Virus record (IMG/VR): IMGVR_UViG_3300010883_000089
Coordinates: 1 to 43,249 of that record
Strand: one strand, 5' to 3'
Source of the DNA: a virus
DNA: 43,249 nucleotides
Made by a program: the position numbers and the translations under genes. Shown piece after piece: positions 25,221 to 33,701 of this stretch. Under the pieces are notes generated by a model. That model was given only the letters and a program-made list of their open reading frames with translations, was not told where the DNA came from and made no database searches. The first letter of the stretch is position 1. Each line of letters opens with the position of its first letter.

Positions 25221-25949
25221 ATGATGGAGCTGTCCCCCCTGCAATATACCCTAAATAATATCGTGGTGGGCTGGGGCGCCGCGGCAATTTCTTTTGCCCA
25301 GAAACATGGGTATCATTTGATTGTTAATAGTGAACAGCGTCCATTCTGTTACTTGGTGGGGCATGAAGAGGTTAAGAGCCGATGGTTCGACGGCGTATAC
25401 CGCCTCGGAATGGCGGGGCTACTCCCCGTTCCTTTTGAAGTAGAGACTGTAGCGCTAGAAGAGGGGCGCCTTAAGATAATCACCAGAGGGAATACCAAAG
25501 TATTGGTACAGTTTCAAACACTGCATCTATTTGACGGAGATAACTTTAAAGAATTGCCCTTTGAGGAAGTGGTGGAAGACCACACAGTCTATGATGTATT
25601 TGATATCACTCAGGGGTCGCGACTAGGAGATGACTTTACTGTCCTCTGCCCGGGCCCCTTAATGCGTAGTATTAAATTTGTTAAATCTAATCGTATTGAT
25701 CGAAATAAAAAAGGAGACTTTAAAGATATTCTAGTGAGGAGTGTCATTCCTGACGCTGATTTGAAAAGCTTCGATTTTTCTGAAACGGTGGTTCGAATTT
25801 TGTTGGAGCGTACTCTTAAGGAGCACAACATCCAAAGCGCCGACGGCCTTCCTATTAAAGTCAGTCACTCTTATCGTCACACTACCAAAAACAACTATTG
25901 TTTTAAGGTAGCGGAAGCACTGGACCCGCGAATCATTTTGCATGGCTAA
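25221..25949 (+). CDS. Hypothetical protein
   Basis: 242 residues, mixed alpha/beta composition, no signal peptide. Recognisable pieces such as LLPVPFEVETVALEEGRL and LCPGPLMRSIKFVKSNR do not match a family I know. First gene of an operon with the nucleotidyltransferase-like protein and DnaE, so a role in DNA or nucleotide metabolism is possible. Two adjacent ATG codons (25221 and 25224) serve as start; transcription is expected to begin at the first. The next gene overlaps by 8 bases. Confidence 0.7.
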   Translation: MMELSPLQYTLNNIVVGWGAAAISFAQKHGYHLIVNSEQRPFCYLVGHEEVKSRWFDGVYRLGMAGLLPVPFEVETVALEEGRLKIITRGNTKVLVQFQTLHLFDGDNFKELPFEEVVEDHTVYDVFDITQGSRLGDDFTVLCPGPLMRSIKFVKSNRIDRNKKGDFKDILVRSVIPDADLKSFDFSETVVRILLERTLKEHNIQSADGLPIKVSHSYRHTTKNNYCFKVAEALDPRIILHG

Positions 25950-26796
25950 GAAGCTGAACATGCCTGCCATTATACCCGTGGCTGGGATGTCAACCGAACT
26001 AGGGATGGAGTGGGATGCCTCCTTAGTGCCAGTGGCGCCCAACTATACAGCATTAGAGGCCACCGTCTATGAGTGTTTGCATGCCGGCTGCACTTCTATC
26101 TGGATTGTGGCGAACGACGATGTAGCCCCCCTCCTACGCTACCGGCTTGGTGAGATCGCCACGGACATAGACAGTATTCAACGGGGAACGTTTGTTAAGT
26201 TTGGACAGACCAGACACATAGAGGTTCCCATTTATTATGTTCCCATTCATCCTAAACATAGAGAGAAGGTAGACAATTATGCGTGGTCTGTTATTTATGG
26301 CGCCAATGTGGCATACTGGATACAAGCACAGTTTTCGCGATGGTCCCAGCCGGATCGGTACTACATATCTTTTCCTATGGGGATGATGGATCCCAAAGAA
26401 GTATTAGAGTACCGATCTAAACTACGTAAGGGCCCCCCTTTTTATTTCTCACACAATGGAAAAACAGTGAAGGATGGCTTGCCACTAAGCTTTGTTATCG
26501 ATCCTGAGGAGTGGCGCCGCGCCAAAAGAACTATTACGACGAACGCCTCATATTACAGAGCACCTCCGCCCGGTGAAATGCCCTCTGAAGCACTGCCCCC
26601 CGAAGAGAGATATGTGTCTTTACGCTATAATCTCGAAGATGTTTTTGGCGATGGGCCAGAGGGCACCCATCAAGAAATGAAATGTTTTTATGACTTGACA
26701 TCATGGGCTGGCTATGTTAAATTTATATCATCGGAACTTGGTAAGAAAACCAAACGTCCGAACACAAACACTATGTATAGAGGGAGAAACAAGTGA
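25942..26796 (+). CDS. Nucleotidyltransferase-like (GT-A fold) protein
   Basis: 284 residues. The start MPAIIPVAGMSTELGMEWDASLVPV, then ALEATVYECLHAGCTSIWIV, follows the beta-alpha-beta plan of sugar-nucleotide pyrophosphorylases (IPAAG..., main helix, then AGI-type strand). The usual GTRM loop is replaced, so catalytic activity is uncertain. The rest (PIYYVPIH, YYISFPMGMMDP) continues in the same style. Such enzymes make NDP-sugars; in a phage this could serve DNA or surface modification. It overlaps the previous gene and the GTG of DnaE. Alternative: a non-catalytic GT-A relative. Confidence 0.5.
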   Translation: MAKKLNMPAIIPVAGMSTELGMEWDASLVPVAPNYTALEATVYECLHAGCTSIWIVANDDVAPLLRYRLGEIATDIDSIQRGTFVKFGQTRHIEVPIYYVPIHPKHREKVDNYAWSVIYGANVAYWIQAQFSRWSQPDRYYISFPMGMMDPKEVLEYRSKLRKGPPFYFSHNGKTVKDGLPLSFVIDPEEWRRAKRTITTNASYYRAPPPGEMPSEALPPEERYVSLRYNLEDVFGDGPEGTHQEMKCFYDLTSWAGYVKFISSELGKKTKRPNTNTMYRGRNK

Positions 26797-29700
26797 ACGA
26801 GAAAAAGATTCCTTTCGTAGGCCTGCACGCACACAGCGTAGCGGGTTCTATTTTTGATGCCATCGGATATCCGGATGAGCATATGGATTTTTGCTATGAG
26901 AACGGGGGCGAAGCACTCGCTCTCACAGACCACGGGAACATGAATGGGTTTTCGCACCAGTTTTTACACTGGCAAAAGATGAAGTCCGAAGGAAAGGAAT
27001 TTAAGCCTATCTTTGGTGTAGAAGCATATTTCTTGCCTTCTATCGAAGAGTGGCGCCAGGACTATGATAGGATCAAGGAGGATAAGAAGCTCGCGAAATC
27101 ATTGGTGAAAGAGGGGGATACCTCTGGCGCCACAGTTGAGGACGAAGCAGCTTCAAAGAAAGCAATTAAGTCCGTTATTAATCGCCGGCGGCATCTCATT
27201 CTCCTGGCACAGAACCAGACTGGTCTCAACAATCTGTTCAAGCTAATATCAGCTTCATACAGAGAGGAGAACTTCTATCGCTACCCGCGTGTAGATTATA
27301 AGATGCTCGCAGAACACTCTGAAGGCGTCATCGCTGCATCGGCCTGCTTAGGCGGACCCTACGCTGGCAATTATTGGGAGAACCGCGAGGAGGGACCAGA
27401 GGCCGTGAGAGAGGCAATGAGGGAAACGACCCGTCGCTTCATGGAGGTCTTCGGTGACCGCTGGTATGGGGAACTTCAGTGGAATAACATTCTAGAACAA
27501 CATGAACTAAACCAGCACATTATTGAGGTGTGCAAGGAATTTGATGTTACATTAATTTCAACAGCGGACAGCCACTATCCTAACCGCGAAGCCTGGAAGG
27601 ACCGTGAGCTTTACAAGCGCCTAGGCTGGCTAGGCAAGGGAACCCCGGCGTGGGCGGAAGACAATACAGAACTGCCCCCTGGCGTAGAAGAGATCGGCTA
27701 CGAACTCTACCCGAAGAACGGCAACGAGATTTGGGAGTCATATAAGCAGTACTCTAAGAACCTAGGAATGGAATACGACGATGACTTGGTAATGAACTCT
27801 ATTACCGAAACACACAATATTGCATTCAATCGGATTGAGACCTTTGTCCCCGACACCAAGGTGAGGCTACCTGACTTTGTGGTTCCCGCAGGATTCACAG
27901 ATGCAGAAGCATTGGTGAACTATGCATTGGAAGGGTTACGCGATCGTGGCCTCCACGAGAACGAGGAATACACTACTCGCCTGCAGCAAGAATTAGATGT
28001 CATCGAGGACCGAGGATTTAGTAAGTACTTTCTCACCATGAAGGCAATTGCCGACAAGGCCAATGCGGTTCAGTTGACCGGCCCGGGCCGCGGCTCTGCT
28101 GCTGGTTCGCTAGCTGCGTATGTCCTGGGTATCACACAGATCGACCCCATCAAGTATGGGCTCCTCTTCGAGAGGTTCCTGCGCAAGGATGCGACAGACT
28201 ACCCTGACATCGACTATGATGTTGCGGAGCCCATGCAACTCAAGGAAATGCTTATGGAAGACTGGGGCAAGAACTCGGTCATCCCAATTTCAAACTGGAA
28301 CACGCTTCAGCTTAAGTCCTTGATCAAGGACATTTCAAAGTTCTATGGAGTTGAGTTCGGAGAAGTTAATAAAGTAACGTCGACGATGATTGCGGAGGCA
28401 ACCCCGGCTGCAAAGATGAAGCACGGGATCAAGGCCGGAGTGTACGCTCCGACCTGGGAAGAAGTTATGGAACTCTCCCCCTCCCTGCGCGGCTATCTAA
28501 TAAAGCATCCCCATATCAAGACACACGTTGAGGCGTTGGTGGGACAGGTTCGTTCCTGTTCCCGTCACGCGGGCGGCGTTTTGATTGCAGATGACTTGAA
28601 TGAGCATATGCCCATCATTAGTTCGGGCGGCGTGCGCCAGTCTCCGTGGGCGGAGGGACAGAACGTCCGGCACTTGGAGCCGCTTGGGTTTATTAAGTTT
28701 GATTTGTTGGGACTCTCGACACTTCGAATGATCGAGGGCGCAATCCGACACATCTTGAAGAGACACCATAACAACCCAGAACCTACGTTTAAGGATGTGA
28801 AAGAGTTCTATGACAAGAACCTTCATCCCGATGTCATCGACTTCGACGACGCGTCCGTGTATAGAAACATTTTTCAGCGAGCAAATTTCGCGGGAATTTT
28901 TCAGTTCACTGAACAGCGAGCACAGGAATTCTGCGCGAACGCAAAGCCGAAGTCACTGATTGATATCTCGGCCATCACATCGATCTATCGACCAGGACCA
29001 CTCTCAGCCAACGTGCACGAGCAATACATTCAAGCCAAGGCGAACGCAGGAGATATCGATTACATTAATGAGCATGTAAAGGACGTAACCAAGGAGACAT
29101 ATGGGTTCCTAATCTTTCAGGAGCAGATTGCTCTCCTTGCTCACAAGCTCGGGAAGGACATCTCTCTCGATGAGGGGAACATCCTTCGCAAGGTTCTCAC
29201 CAAGAAGGGAACAGGGAAGGAAGCCAGAGTTAAGAAGGTTCTCCGCACTAAGTTCATTGACGGGTGTGTAGAGAAGGGAATTCGCCACAGCGAAGCGGAG
29301 GATATGTGGGAGAGGTTTGAATACTTCTCGGGCTATGGCTTTAACAAGTCGCATGCCATTTCGTACTCGGCAATCTCGTTCCAATGCGCGTGGCTATATA
29401 ACTATTACCCCGTAGAATGGATGGCATCGTTCCTCGACAAGGAACCTGAGAAGCGCAAAGAGAAGGCAATCAACATCGCTAAGTCGAACGGCTTTGAGAT
29501 TGTGGAGGCAGACGTAAATACTTCATCGTTTGTGTGGGAGATCGATCCCAACAACGACAAACGTTTGGTGCAGCCACTGGCAGGGCTTAAGGGTCTAGGC
29601 GACGCTGCCATCGAACAAATTGTCGCGAACCGACCGTTCAATGATATTGAGGAGTTCCTCTTCCATGACGATATTGTGTACAGCAAGCTGAACAAGAAGG

Positions 29701-30233
29701 GGCTCGATGTGCTCGTTCGTTCGGGTGCCTTGCACAACCTGATGGACGAGCGCTTTAGTGGGCGCAAGCATTTTTGGTCTGCGGTAGCTGTGGATAGAGT
29801 TTATAGCAAGAAGAAGTTTCTGGAAAACATTGAGACCTACCGGGACGAAGGCGACTTCACTACAGAAGAAGAGATTGATAACCTTACGACGCTCACTGGC
29901 ATCTTCCCGATGCACTTAGTGATGACTGACTCCGTGCGGAACAAGCTCGACTCCTACTTCGTCCCTGCCATTTCTGATTATGACCCAGCATTGGGGCTCG
30001 TGTGGTTTATCCCTCGCGAGGTTATTAAAAAGAAAACGAAGCACGGCAAACCATATTGGATTGTTTCTGTAATAGATTCAAATTCAGTGTTGACAAAGTT
30101 CAGGTGTTGGGGTATAGTAGAAGGTAAGGATAGGATTCACTTGAACCACCCCTACATGGGACGCTTAGACTATGACGCTGCGTGGGGATTTTCAACGAGA
30201 TCGATTAGAAGAAATTTAAGAATATTGGGATGA
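26793..30233 (+). CDS. dnaE: DNA polymerase III alpha subunit (DnaE, family C)
   Basis: 1146 residues, close to the bacterial DnaE length. The PHP domain opens with HAHS (12-15) and ALTDHGN (43-49). The polymerase core has GPGRGSAAGS (430-439), the catalytic PDIDYD (D472, D474), SRHAGG near 590, FDLLGL (636-641) with the third catalytic Asp, and YGFNKSHAISYS in the fingers. A helix-hairpin-helix-like segment (LKGLGDAAIEQIV) follows; the final 100 residues could hold an OB-like domain. It would act as the main replicative polymerase. GTG start overlaps the previous stop (GTGA). Most T4-like phages use a family B enzyme, so this replacement is notable. Confidence 0.93.
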   Translation: MNEKKIPFVGLHAHSVAGSIFDAIGYPDEHMDFCYENGGEALALTDHGNMNGFSHQFLHWQKMKSEGKEFKPIFGVEAYFLPSIEEWRQDYDRIKEDKKLAKSLVKEGDTSGATVEDEAASKKAIKSVINRRRHLILLAQNQTGLNNLFKLISASYREENFYRYPRVDYKMLAEHSEGVIAASACLGGPYAGNYWENREEGPEAVREAMRETTRRFMEVFGDRWYGELQWNNILEQHELNQHIIEVCKEFDVTLISTADSHYPNREAWKDRELYKRLGWLGKGTPAWAEDNTELPPGVEEIGYELYPKNGNEIWESYKQYSKNLGMEYDDDLVMNSITETHNIAFNRIETFVPDTKVRLPDFVVPAGFTDAEALVNYALEGLRDRGLHENEEYTTRLQQELDVIEDRGFSKYFLTMKAIADKANAVQLTGPGRGSAAGSLAAYVLGITQIDPIKYGLLFERFLRKDATDYPDIDYDVAEPMQLKEMLMEDWGKNSVIPISNWNTLQLKSLIKDISKFYGVEFGEVNKVTSTMIAEATPAAKMKHGIKAGVYAPTWEEVMELSPSLRGYLIKHPHIKTHVEALVGQVRSCSRHAGGVLIADDLNEHMPIISSGGVRQSPWAEGQNVRHLEPLGFIKFDLLGLSTLRMIEGAIRHILKRHHNNPEPTFKDVKEFYDKNLHPDVIDFDDASVYRNIFQRANFAGIFQFTEQRAQEFCANAKPKSLIDISAITSIYRPGPLSANVHEQYIQAKANAGDIDYINEHVKDVTKETYGFLIFQEQIALLAHKLGKDISLDEGNILRKVLTKKGTGKEARVKKVLRTKFIDGCVEKGIRHSEAEDMWERFEYFSGYGFNKSHAISYSAISFQCAWLYNYYPVEWMASFLDKEPEKRKEKAINIAKSNGFEIVEADVNTSSFVWEIDPNNDKRLVQPLAGLKGLGDAAIEQIVANRPFNDIEEFLFHDDIVYSKLNKKGLDVLVRSGALHNLMDERFSGRKHFWSAVAVDRVYSKKKFLENIETYRDEGDFTTEEEIDNLTTLTGIFPMHLVMTDSVRNKLDSYFVPAISDYDPALGLVWFIPREVIKKKTKHGKPYWIVSVIDSNSVLTKFRCWGIVEGKDRIHLNHPYMGRLDYDAAWGFSTRSIRRNLRILG

Positions 30234-30236
30234 GCC

Positions 30237-30422
30237 ATGGCACGTAGTAAACAAGAGAAAAAAATAATTGATGATCAAATCAAAGCATATCAAAACATGA
30301 TTAAGTTTATGCGCGCCCAGATCAAGGGCCTGCGTGTACACCGAAAGGGCGGCAAGCTCGACAACCTTCAGATCGTGGTGGGGGGCCCCGATGGCCGACC
30401 GCGGATGCTAAACAAAGATTAA
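30237..30422 (+). CDS. Small basic hypothetical protein
   Basis: 61 residues, Lys/Arg-rich and helical (KIIDDQIKAYQNMIKFMRAQ), ending in a short glycine-rich segment. No family recognised. It begins 3 bases after the DnaE stop codon and is the last gene before a sigma70 promoter, so it belongs to the DnaE operon. Nucleic acid binding would fit the charge but is not shown. Confidence 0.6.
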   Translation: MARSKQEKKIIDDQIKAYQNMIKFMRAQIKGLRVHRKGGKLDNLQIVVGGPDGRPRMLNKD

Positions 30423-30436
30423 TTAAGATTACTGGG

Positions 30437-30465
30437 TTGACACCCAATTAACAATATGTTAGGAT
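30437..30465 (+). promoter_or_regulatory. Sigma70-type promoter, predicted leaderless
   Basis: TTGACA (30437-30442), 17-base spacer, TAGGAT (30460-30465), then 6 bases to ATG at 30472. TGGGT-TGAC-ACCCA (30433-30446) forms a dyad over the -35 box. It drives the DUF262/HNH/methyltransferase operon. Confidence 0.72.
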
Positions 30466-30471
30466 ATAAAT

Positions 30472-31110
30472 ATGAGTAAAACAAATAAGAATACGATTCC
30501 ATCTATCACGCTGGATAATCGTTTTGACAAAGACCCGAAACCGAAAAGCCTTAATTCCATTCGGAAGCTGTACGAGAAGACGCTTCTTGATGGTAGCTTT
30601 CAACGGTGGGGCGGTATTAGCCACGGATCCGGCTGGAGCGCGGAAGACGGAAGAGACTATCTCCGAGAGGTCCTCACCGGTGCGGTCTTCAACAAGATTA
30701 TTCTGGCCGATGTGGAGCGATGTCTCCAGTGGGCCCACGAGATTGGTGACCAGGAGTCCATCAAATATTTTGAAGAGCGACGCGAAGAAGGTCACACCTA
30801 TGTCAGTATTGATGGTAATAACACCTCCAGCATGATCTCGGCCTTCTTGGAAAACCACCCCGAACTTTATTTTAGGGACGGGAAGGGTAACAAGAAGTAC
30901 TTCAAAGATTTCAGCGACGACGAACGCGAAGACATCCGTAACGAAAAGGTCCTTGATGTAGTTTTTCTACGCCGGATCACTGTTACTGAAATGTGCAAGC
31001 TGTTTCGTAAGCTCAACAAGTCGACTCACCTGAACGATCAGGAGCGCCGGCAGGCACGCATAACACCTTTAAGTGATTTTGTGCGCCATATTGCTAACCA
31101 AGAAACCTAG
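30472..31110 (+). CDS. DUF262-type protein (GmrS/ParB-like nuclease fold)
   Basis: 212 residues. SIRKLYEKTLLDGSFQRWGG corresponds to the opening of DUF262 domains (QR-x-x-W type). YVSIDGNNTSSMISAF stands where the family has DGQQR, with Asn for Gln and no Arg. LFRKLNKSTHLNDQERRQAR matches the very typical family segment FxxLNxxxxxLxxxExRxA. DUF262 proteins include the GmrS half of the type IV restriction enzyme GmrSD, which hydrolyses NTP and cuts modified DNA. Here the next gene carries an HNH domain and the third a methyltransferase. The changed DGQQR motif leaves catalysis uncertain. Start from a leaderless-type promoter. Confidence 0.72.
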   Translation: MSKTNKNTIPSITLDNRFDKDPKPKSLNSIRKLYEKTLLDGSFQRWGGISHGSGWSAEDGRDYLREVLTGAVFNKIILADVERCLQWAHEIGDQESIKYFEERREEGHTYVSIDGNNTSSMISAFLENHPELYFRDGKGNKKYFKDFSDDEREDIRNEKVLDVVFLRRITVTEMCKLFRKLNKSTHLNDQERRQARITPLSDFVRHIANQET

Positions 31111-31120
31111 GAAAAATATA

Positions 31121-31960
31121 ATGAAAAGCAAACAGATGTTTAAGAAGTTTATTTATAGTAAACAAAGTCACCTAGATCAACGATTTCATGAGGAACTGAT
31201 AGCACAACTATGTCTAAAGTATACGAAAGAGTTTACCATAGATCTGAAAGCTGCTCAGCTCGATGAACTTTATGAGGCGCGGACAATTCTGGATAAGGAT
31301 ATCATAAAAGAGGTGCACAACGTGCTCGGCATTTTATGTAAGATGGCAGCCAACGTTCCGCAAGCGTTCATAGAGAAAAAGAAGCTCACCAAGGGTATGT
31401 TTCACGCGCTGTGCGATGTAGTTCATTTGATCTTCTCACAGGGCTACACCGTTAAGAGGCCTAAAGCACTTTTAACATGGTTCTTGGAGGTCGACGCCGA
31501 AGCACGCTCCGCGGCCGCGGATTTAACCGAGGCCGAGAAAGAGAACTCTTATATCTATTGGATTAAGTACTATTACAATAGAGTTTGTTACTCTCGCTCG
31601 CGACAGCTGTACAGTGATCAACTGGCAGTTTCATATGCGCAACTCGTTAAGGACGGAACGCTCGCCAAGAAACGCACTCATCGAGATTGTTTCTCTCGCT
31701 CGAATATTGACCTGCATTTGTGGGTTGATCAAGCTCACACCGATCGTAATTACAATGAGATTGATATTCTAGACATTTATCTGGGCAAGACACACGTGGA
31801 TCACGTGCGCTCAGTGCGGGATGGGGGCGCGACTACTTATGATAATGCGGAGCTTATGATGGCAGAAGATAACTTAACCAAGGGTGCATCTTCTAACGCT
31901 GCAGCATTCCCCCACCAGAAAGAATTTGCTTTCCCCGAGGACGCAGAAGATGACGATTAA
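31121..31960 (+). CDS. HNH nuclease protein, partner of the DUF262 gene
   Basis: 279 residues. The C-terminal domain has DH at 227-228, a glycine pair and the NAELMMAEDNLTKG ending, the pattern of HNH (His-Me finger) nucleases. The helical N-terminal 200 residues resemble the part that follows DUF262 in single-chain family members (QSHLDQRFHEELIAQL), so the two genes may be a split DUF262-HNH protein. A cut here would be made together with the DUF262 product. ATG at 31121 follows AGGA; the longer frame from 31073 overlaps the previous gene and lacks a site. The acidic tail overlaps the methyltransferase start. Confidence 0.7.
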   Translation: MKSKQMFKKFIYSKQSHLDQRFHEELIAQLCLKYTKEFTIDLKAAQLDELYEARTILDKDIIKEVHNVLGILCKMAANVPQAFIEKKKLTKGMFHALCDVVHLIFSQGYTVKRPKALLTWFLEVDAEARSAAADLTEAEKENSYIYWIKYYYNRVCYSRSRQLYSDQLAVSYAQLVKDGTLAKKRTHRDCFSRSNIDLHLWVDQAHTDRNYNEIDILDIYLGKTHVDHVRSVRDGGATTYDNAELMMAEDNLTKGASSNAAAFPHQKEFAFPEDAEDDD

Positions 31961-32999
31961 AGGATTTGCCTGGATGGATGGTATTGACTATCTTACCACA
32001 TTAAGTAGTAAGAGTGTCGACCTGGTGTTGACCGACCCTCCTTACGGGATCTCCCAATCCACCGGCATGGATAAGTGGGTGGCCCATGTGGCTGCGTGCC
32101 GTAACAGCACCACTAATTATAAAACTGAATCCTCTTGGCGCTCCCTTAAGACGGCGCCTGAGTGGAAAGAGTGGTGTCGAAAAGGTAAGTACAAGCCCGG
32201 TAAAGAAAGGCTTAGTGCCTTGCGCACAGCGAAGCGTAACTACCTGAAGTATGGCTCAATCTATGGTGCCAAGTATGCTCTCAATACCCATTATGGAAAG
32301 TGGGATACGGATTTTGATCCAACGCGGGACCTCCCGCAATTTCTTGAGCAATACTATAGGGTTCTGAAGCCCGGCGGCACATGCATTATCTTTTTTGATT
32401 TATGGCAGATTAGTCACTTACAAAAGATGATGCAGGCATGCGGCTTTAAGCAGATTAGATTTATTGAGTGGATCAAAACCAATCCACAACCCCTTAATAG
32501 CAGTCGGAACTACCTGACGAACTCCCGAGAGGTCGCCCTTCTTGGGGTAAAGGGTGCCAAGCCCACCTTCCATAGTCAATATGACAGCGGGGTGTATTAC
32601 CACCCCGTTCAGGGAGGGAAGTTTCGACTCATGCCCACTCAGAAGAATACAGAACTAATCAAAGAGTTGATAGAGAAGCACACCAACCCGGGCGACGTGG
32701 TGCTGGACACCTTCGCGGGTTCCGGGACTACTGCTATAGCTGCACACCGATCAGGCCGAGAATTTCGGGGGTGTGAGCTAGACGAGGAGATGTGGGAGAA
32801 ATCCATTACTAGAATACAAGGAGAAATACAATGGCAAAGAAATCAGACGGCAGCAAACACGAAACGCGCAAGAAAAAAACGCGCGTCGGAAATAGCAAGT
32901 TCACAAAAACTGGCCACCCAGGCCCCTGCGGCGGCAACAAAACCTATAAGAAACCCTACAGAGGACAAGGAAAATGATACTACAATACTATATGCTTAG
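31950..32999 (+). CDS. DNA methyltransferase, beta class (N6-adenine or N4-cytosine)
   Basis: 349 residues. DPPYG (29-33) is motif IV; DTFAGSG (253-259) is the S-adenosylmethionine motif I. Motif IV before motif I defines the beta class. The part between them (about 60-150) may hold the target recognition region. The last 55 residues are Lys/Ala-rich and overlap another small gene in a different frame. It would methylate specific sites, protecting phage DNA from host enzymes or from the upstream DUF262/HNH pair. ATG at 31950 overlaps the previous stop by 11 bases. The recognition site cannot be read from the sequence. Confidence 0.88.
   Translation: MTIKGFAWMDGIDYLTTLSSKSVDLVLTDPPYGISQSTGMDKWVAHVAACRNSTTNYKTESSWRSLKTAPEWKEWCRKGKYKPGKERLSALRTAKRNYLKYGSIYGAKYALNTHYGKWDTDFDPTRDLPQFLEQYYRVLKPGGTCIIFFDLWQISHLQKMMQACGFKQIRFIEWIKTNPQPLNSSRNYLTNSREVALLGVKGAKPTFHSQYDSGVYYHPVQGGKFRLMPTQKNTELIKELIEKHTNPGDVVLDTFAGSGTTAIAAHRSGREFRGCELDEEMWEKSITRIQGEIQWQRNQTAANTKRARKKRASEIASSQKLATQAPAAATKPIRNPTEDKENDTTILYA
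32831..32977 (+). CDS. Small basic protein nested in the methyltransferase 3' end
   Basis: 48 residues in a different frame from the methyltransferase tail: MAKKSDGSKHETRKKKTRVG and so on, rich in Lys, ending GQGK. AGGAG lies 7 bases before the ATG, and the stop overlaps the dUTPase ATG (ATGA). This junction style is used across the window, which argues that the frame is a real gene. The overlapping methyltransferase tail is low in complexity and may be the less constrained frame. A nucleic-acid-binding role is possible from its charge only. Confidence 0.5.
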   Translation: MAKKSDGSKHETRKKKTRVGNSKFTKTGHPGPCGGNKTYKKPYRGQGK

Positions 33000-33456
33000 A
33001 GGAGGTAGCCCGATACCAAGGAATTCGTTCCCTCCCGTACGAGAGAACCCTAGTGACGCCGGCCTCGACTTGCGGTGGACACCATCAGAGGTATCCGAAC
33101 AGGTATTTAAAATTGAGCCCGGCGAGAGCGTACTCATTCCAACGGGTTGTAAGTTTGCAATCCCGCACGGTTATATGTTGGAAATTAAAAACAAGTCCGG
33201 CATTGCCCATAAGCGGCAGCTATTGGTGGGGGGCTGTGTGGTAGACAGTGGATATGATGGCGAAGTTTTTGTCAACCTTCATAACACGGGTACTGAAACA
33301 CAGTACCTGGAGCCAGGTGATAAGGTCGCGCAAGCGGTCGTGATCCCTATCATCCACGCTCGTTTTATCGCTAGCTCGAGCCCCGACATTTATGAGTGGT
33401 ACCCCATTACAATCTCAGAACGTGGTGAGGGTGCTCTAGGTTCAACGGGCAAGTGA
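32974..33456 (+). CDS. dut: dUTP pyrophosphatase
   Basis: 160 residues. All five trimeric dUTPase motifs are visible: SDAGLDL, NKSGIA (usual RSGLA), VVDSGYDGEVFVNLHN, GDKVAQAVVIP, and the C-terminal RGEGALGSTGK that closes over the active site. It turns dUTP into dUMP plus pyrophosphate, keeping uracil out of DNA and feeding thymidylate synthesis. ATG after AAGGAAA, overlapping the nested small gene by ATGA and the methyltransferase by 26 bases. Confidence 0.95.
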   Translation: MILQYYMLRGGSPIPRNSFPPVRENPSDAGLDLRWTPSEVSEQVFKIEPGESVLIPTGCKFAIPHGYMLEIKNKSGIAHKRQLLVGGCVVDSGYDGEVFVNLHNTGTETQYLEPGDKVAQAVVIPIIHARFIASSSPDIYEWYPITISERGEGALGSTGK

Positions 33457-33701
33457 AAAAGCTGCGCAAGGTTGTCACCAAAAAAGGGAAGACAGCCAAG
33501 GTAATAAAAAAGCAACTGACCGACCAGGCCTCCCTCTTGATGAATGAGCCTACGGAGTGTTGCTTATGCAAGGCGCCCTTTGAAAGAACGCCCGCCACTG
33601 TTCAGAGTTGGCACGTTACGGTACTTCAGGAGAAGAAGGTAGTACGCCTCACTTGTCCTCAGTGTTGGAGCACGGTGAGCGAGGTCCTCCATGACACTTA
33701 A
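33453..33701 (+). CDS. Small zinc-finger-like protein
   Basis: 82 residues. A basic N-terminus (KKLRKVVTKKGKTAKVIKKQ) is followed by CCLC and CPQC about 30 residues apart, a likely zinc ribbon. Similar small proteins occur in marine T4-like phages; the function is unknown. GTG start overlaps the dUTPase stop (GTGA), and the end overlaps the next gene. Confidence 0.68.
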   Translation: MKKLRKVVTKKGKTAKVIKKQLTDQASLLMNEPTECCLCKAPFERTPATVQSWHVTVLQEKKVVRLTCPQCWSTVSEVLHDT

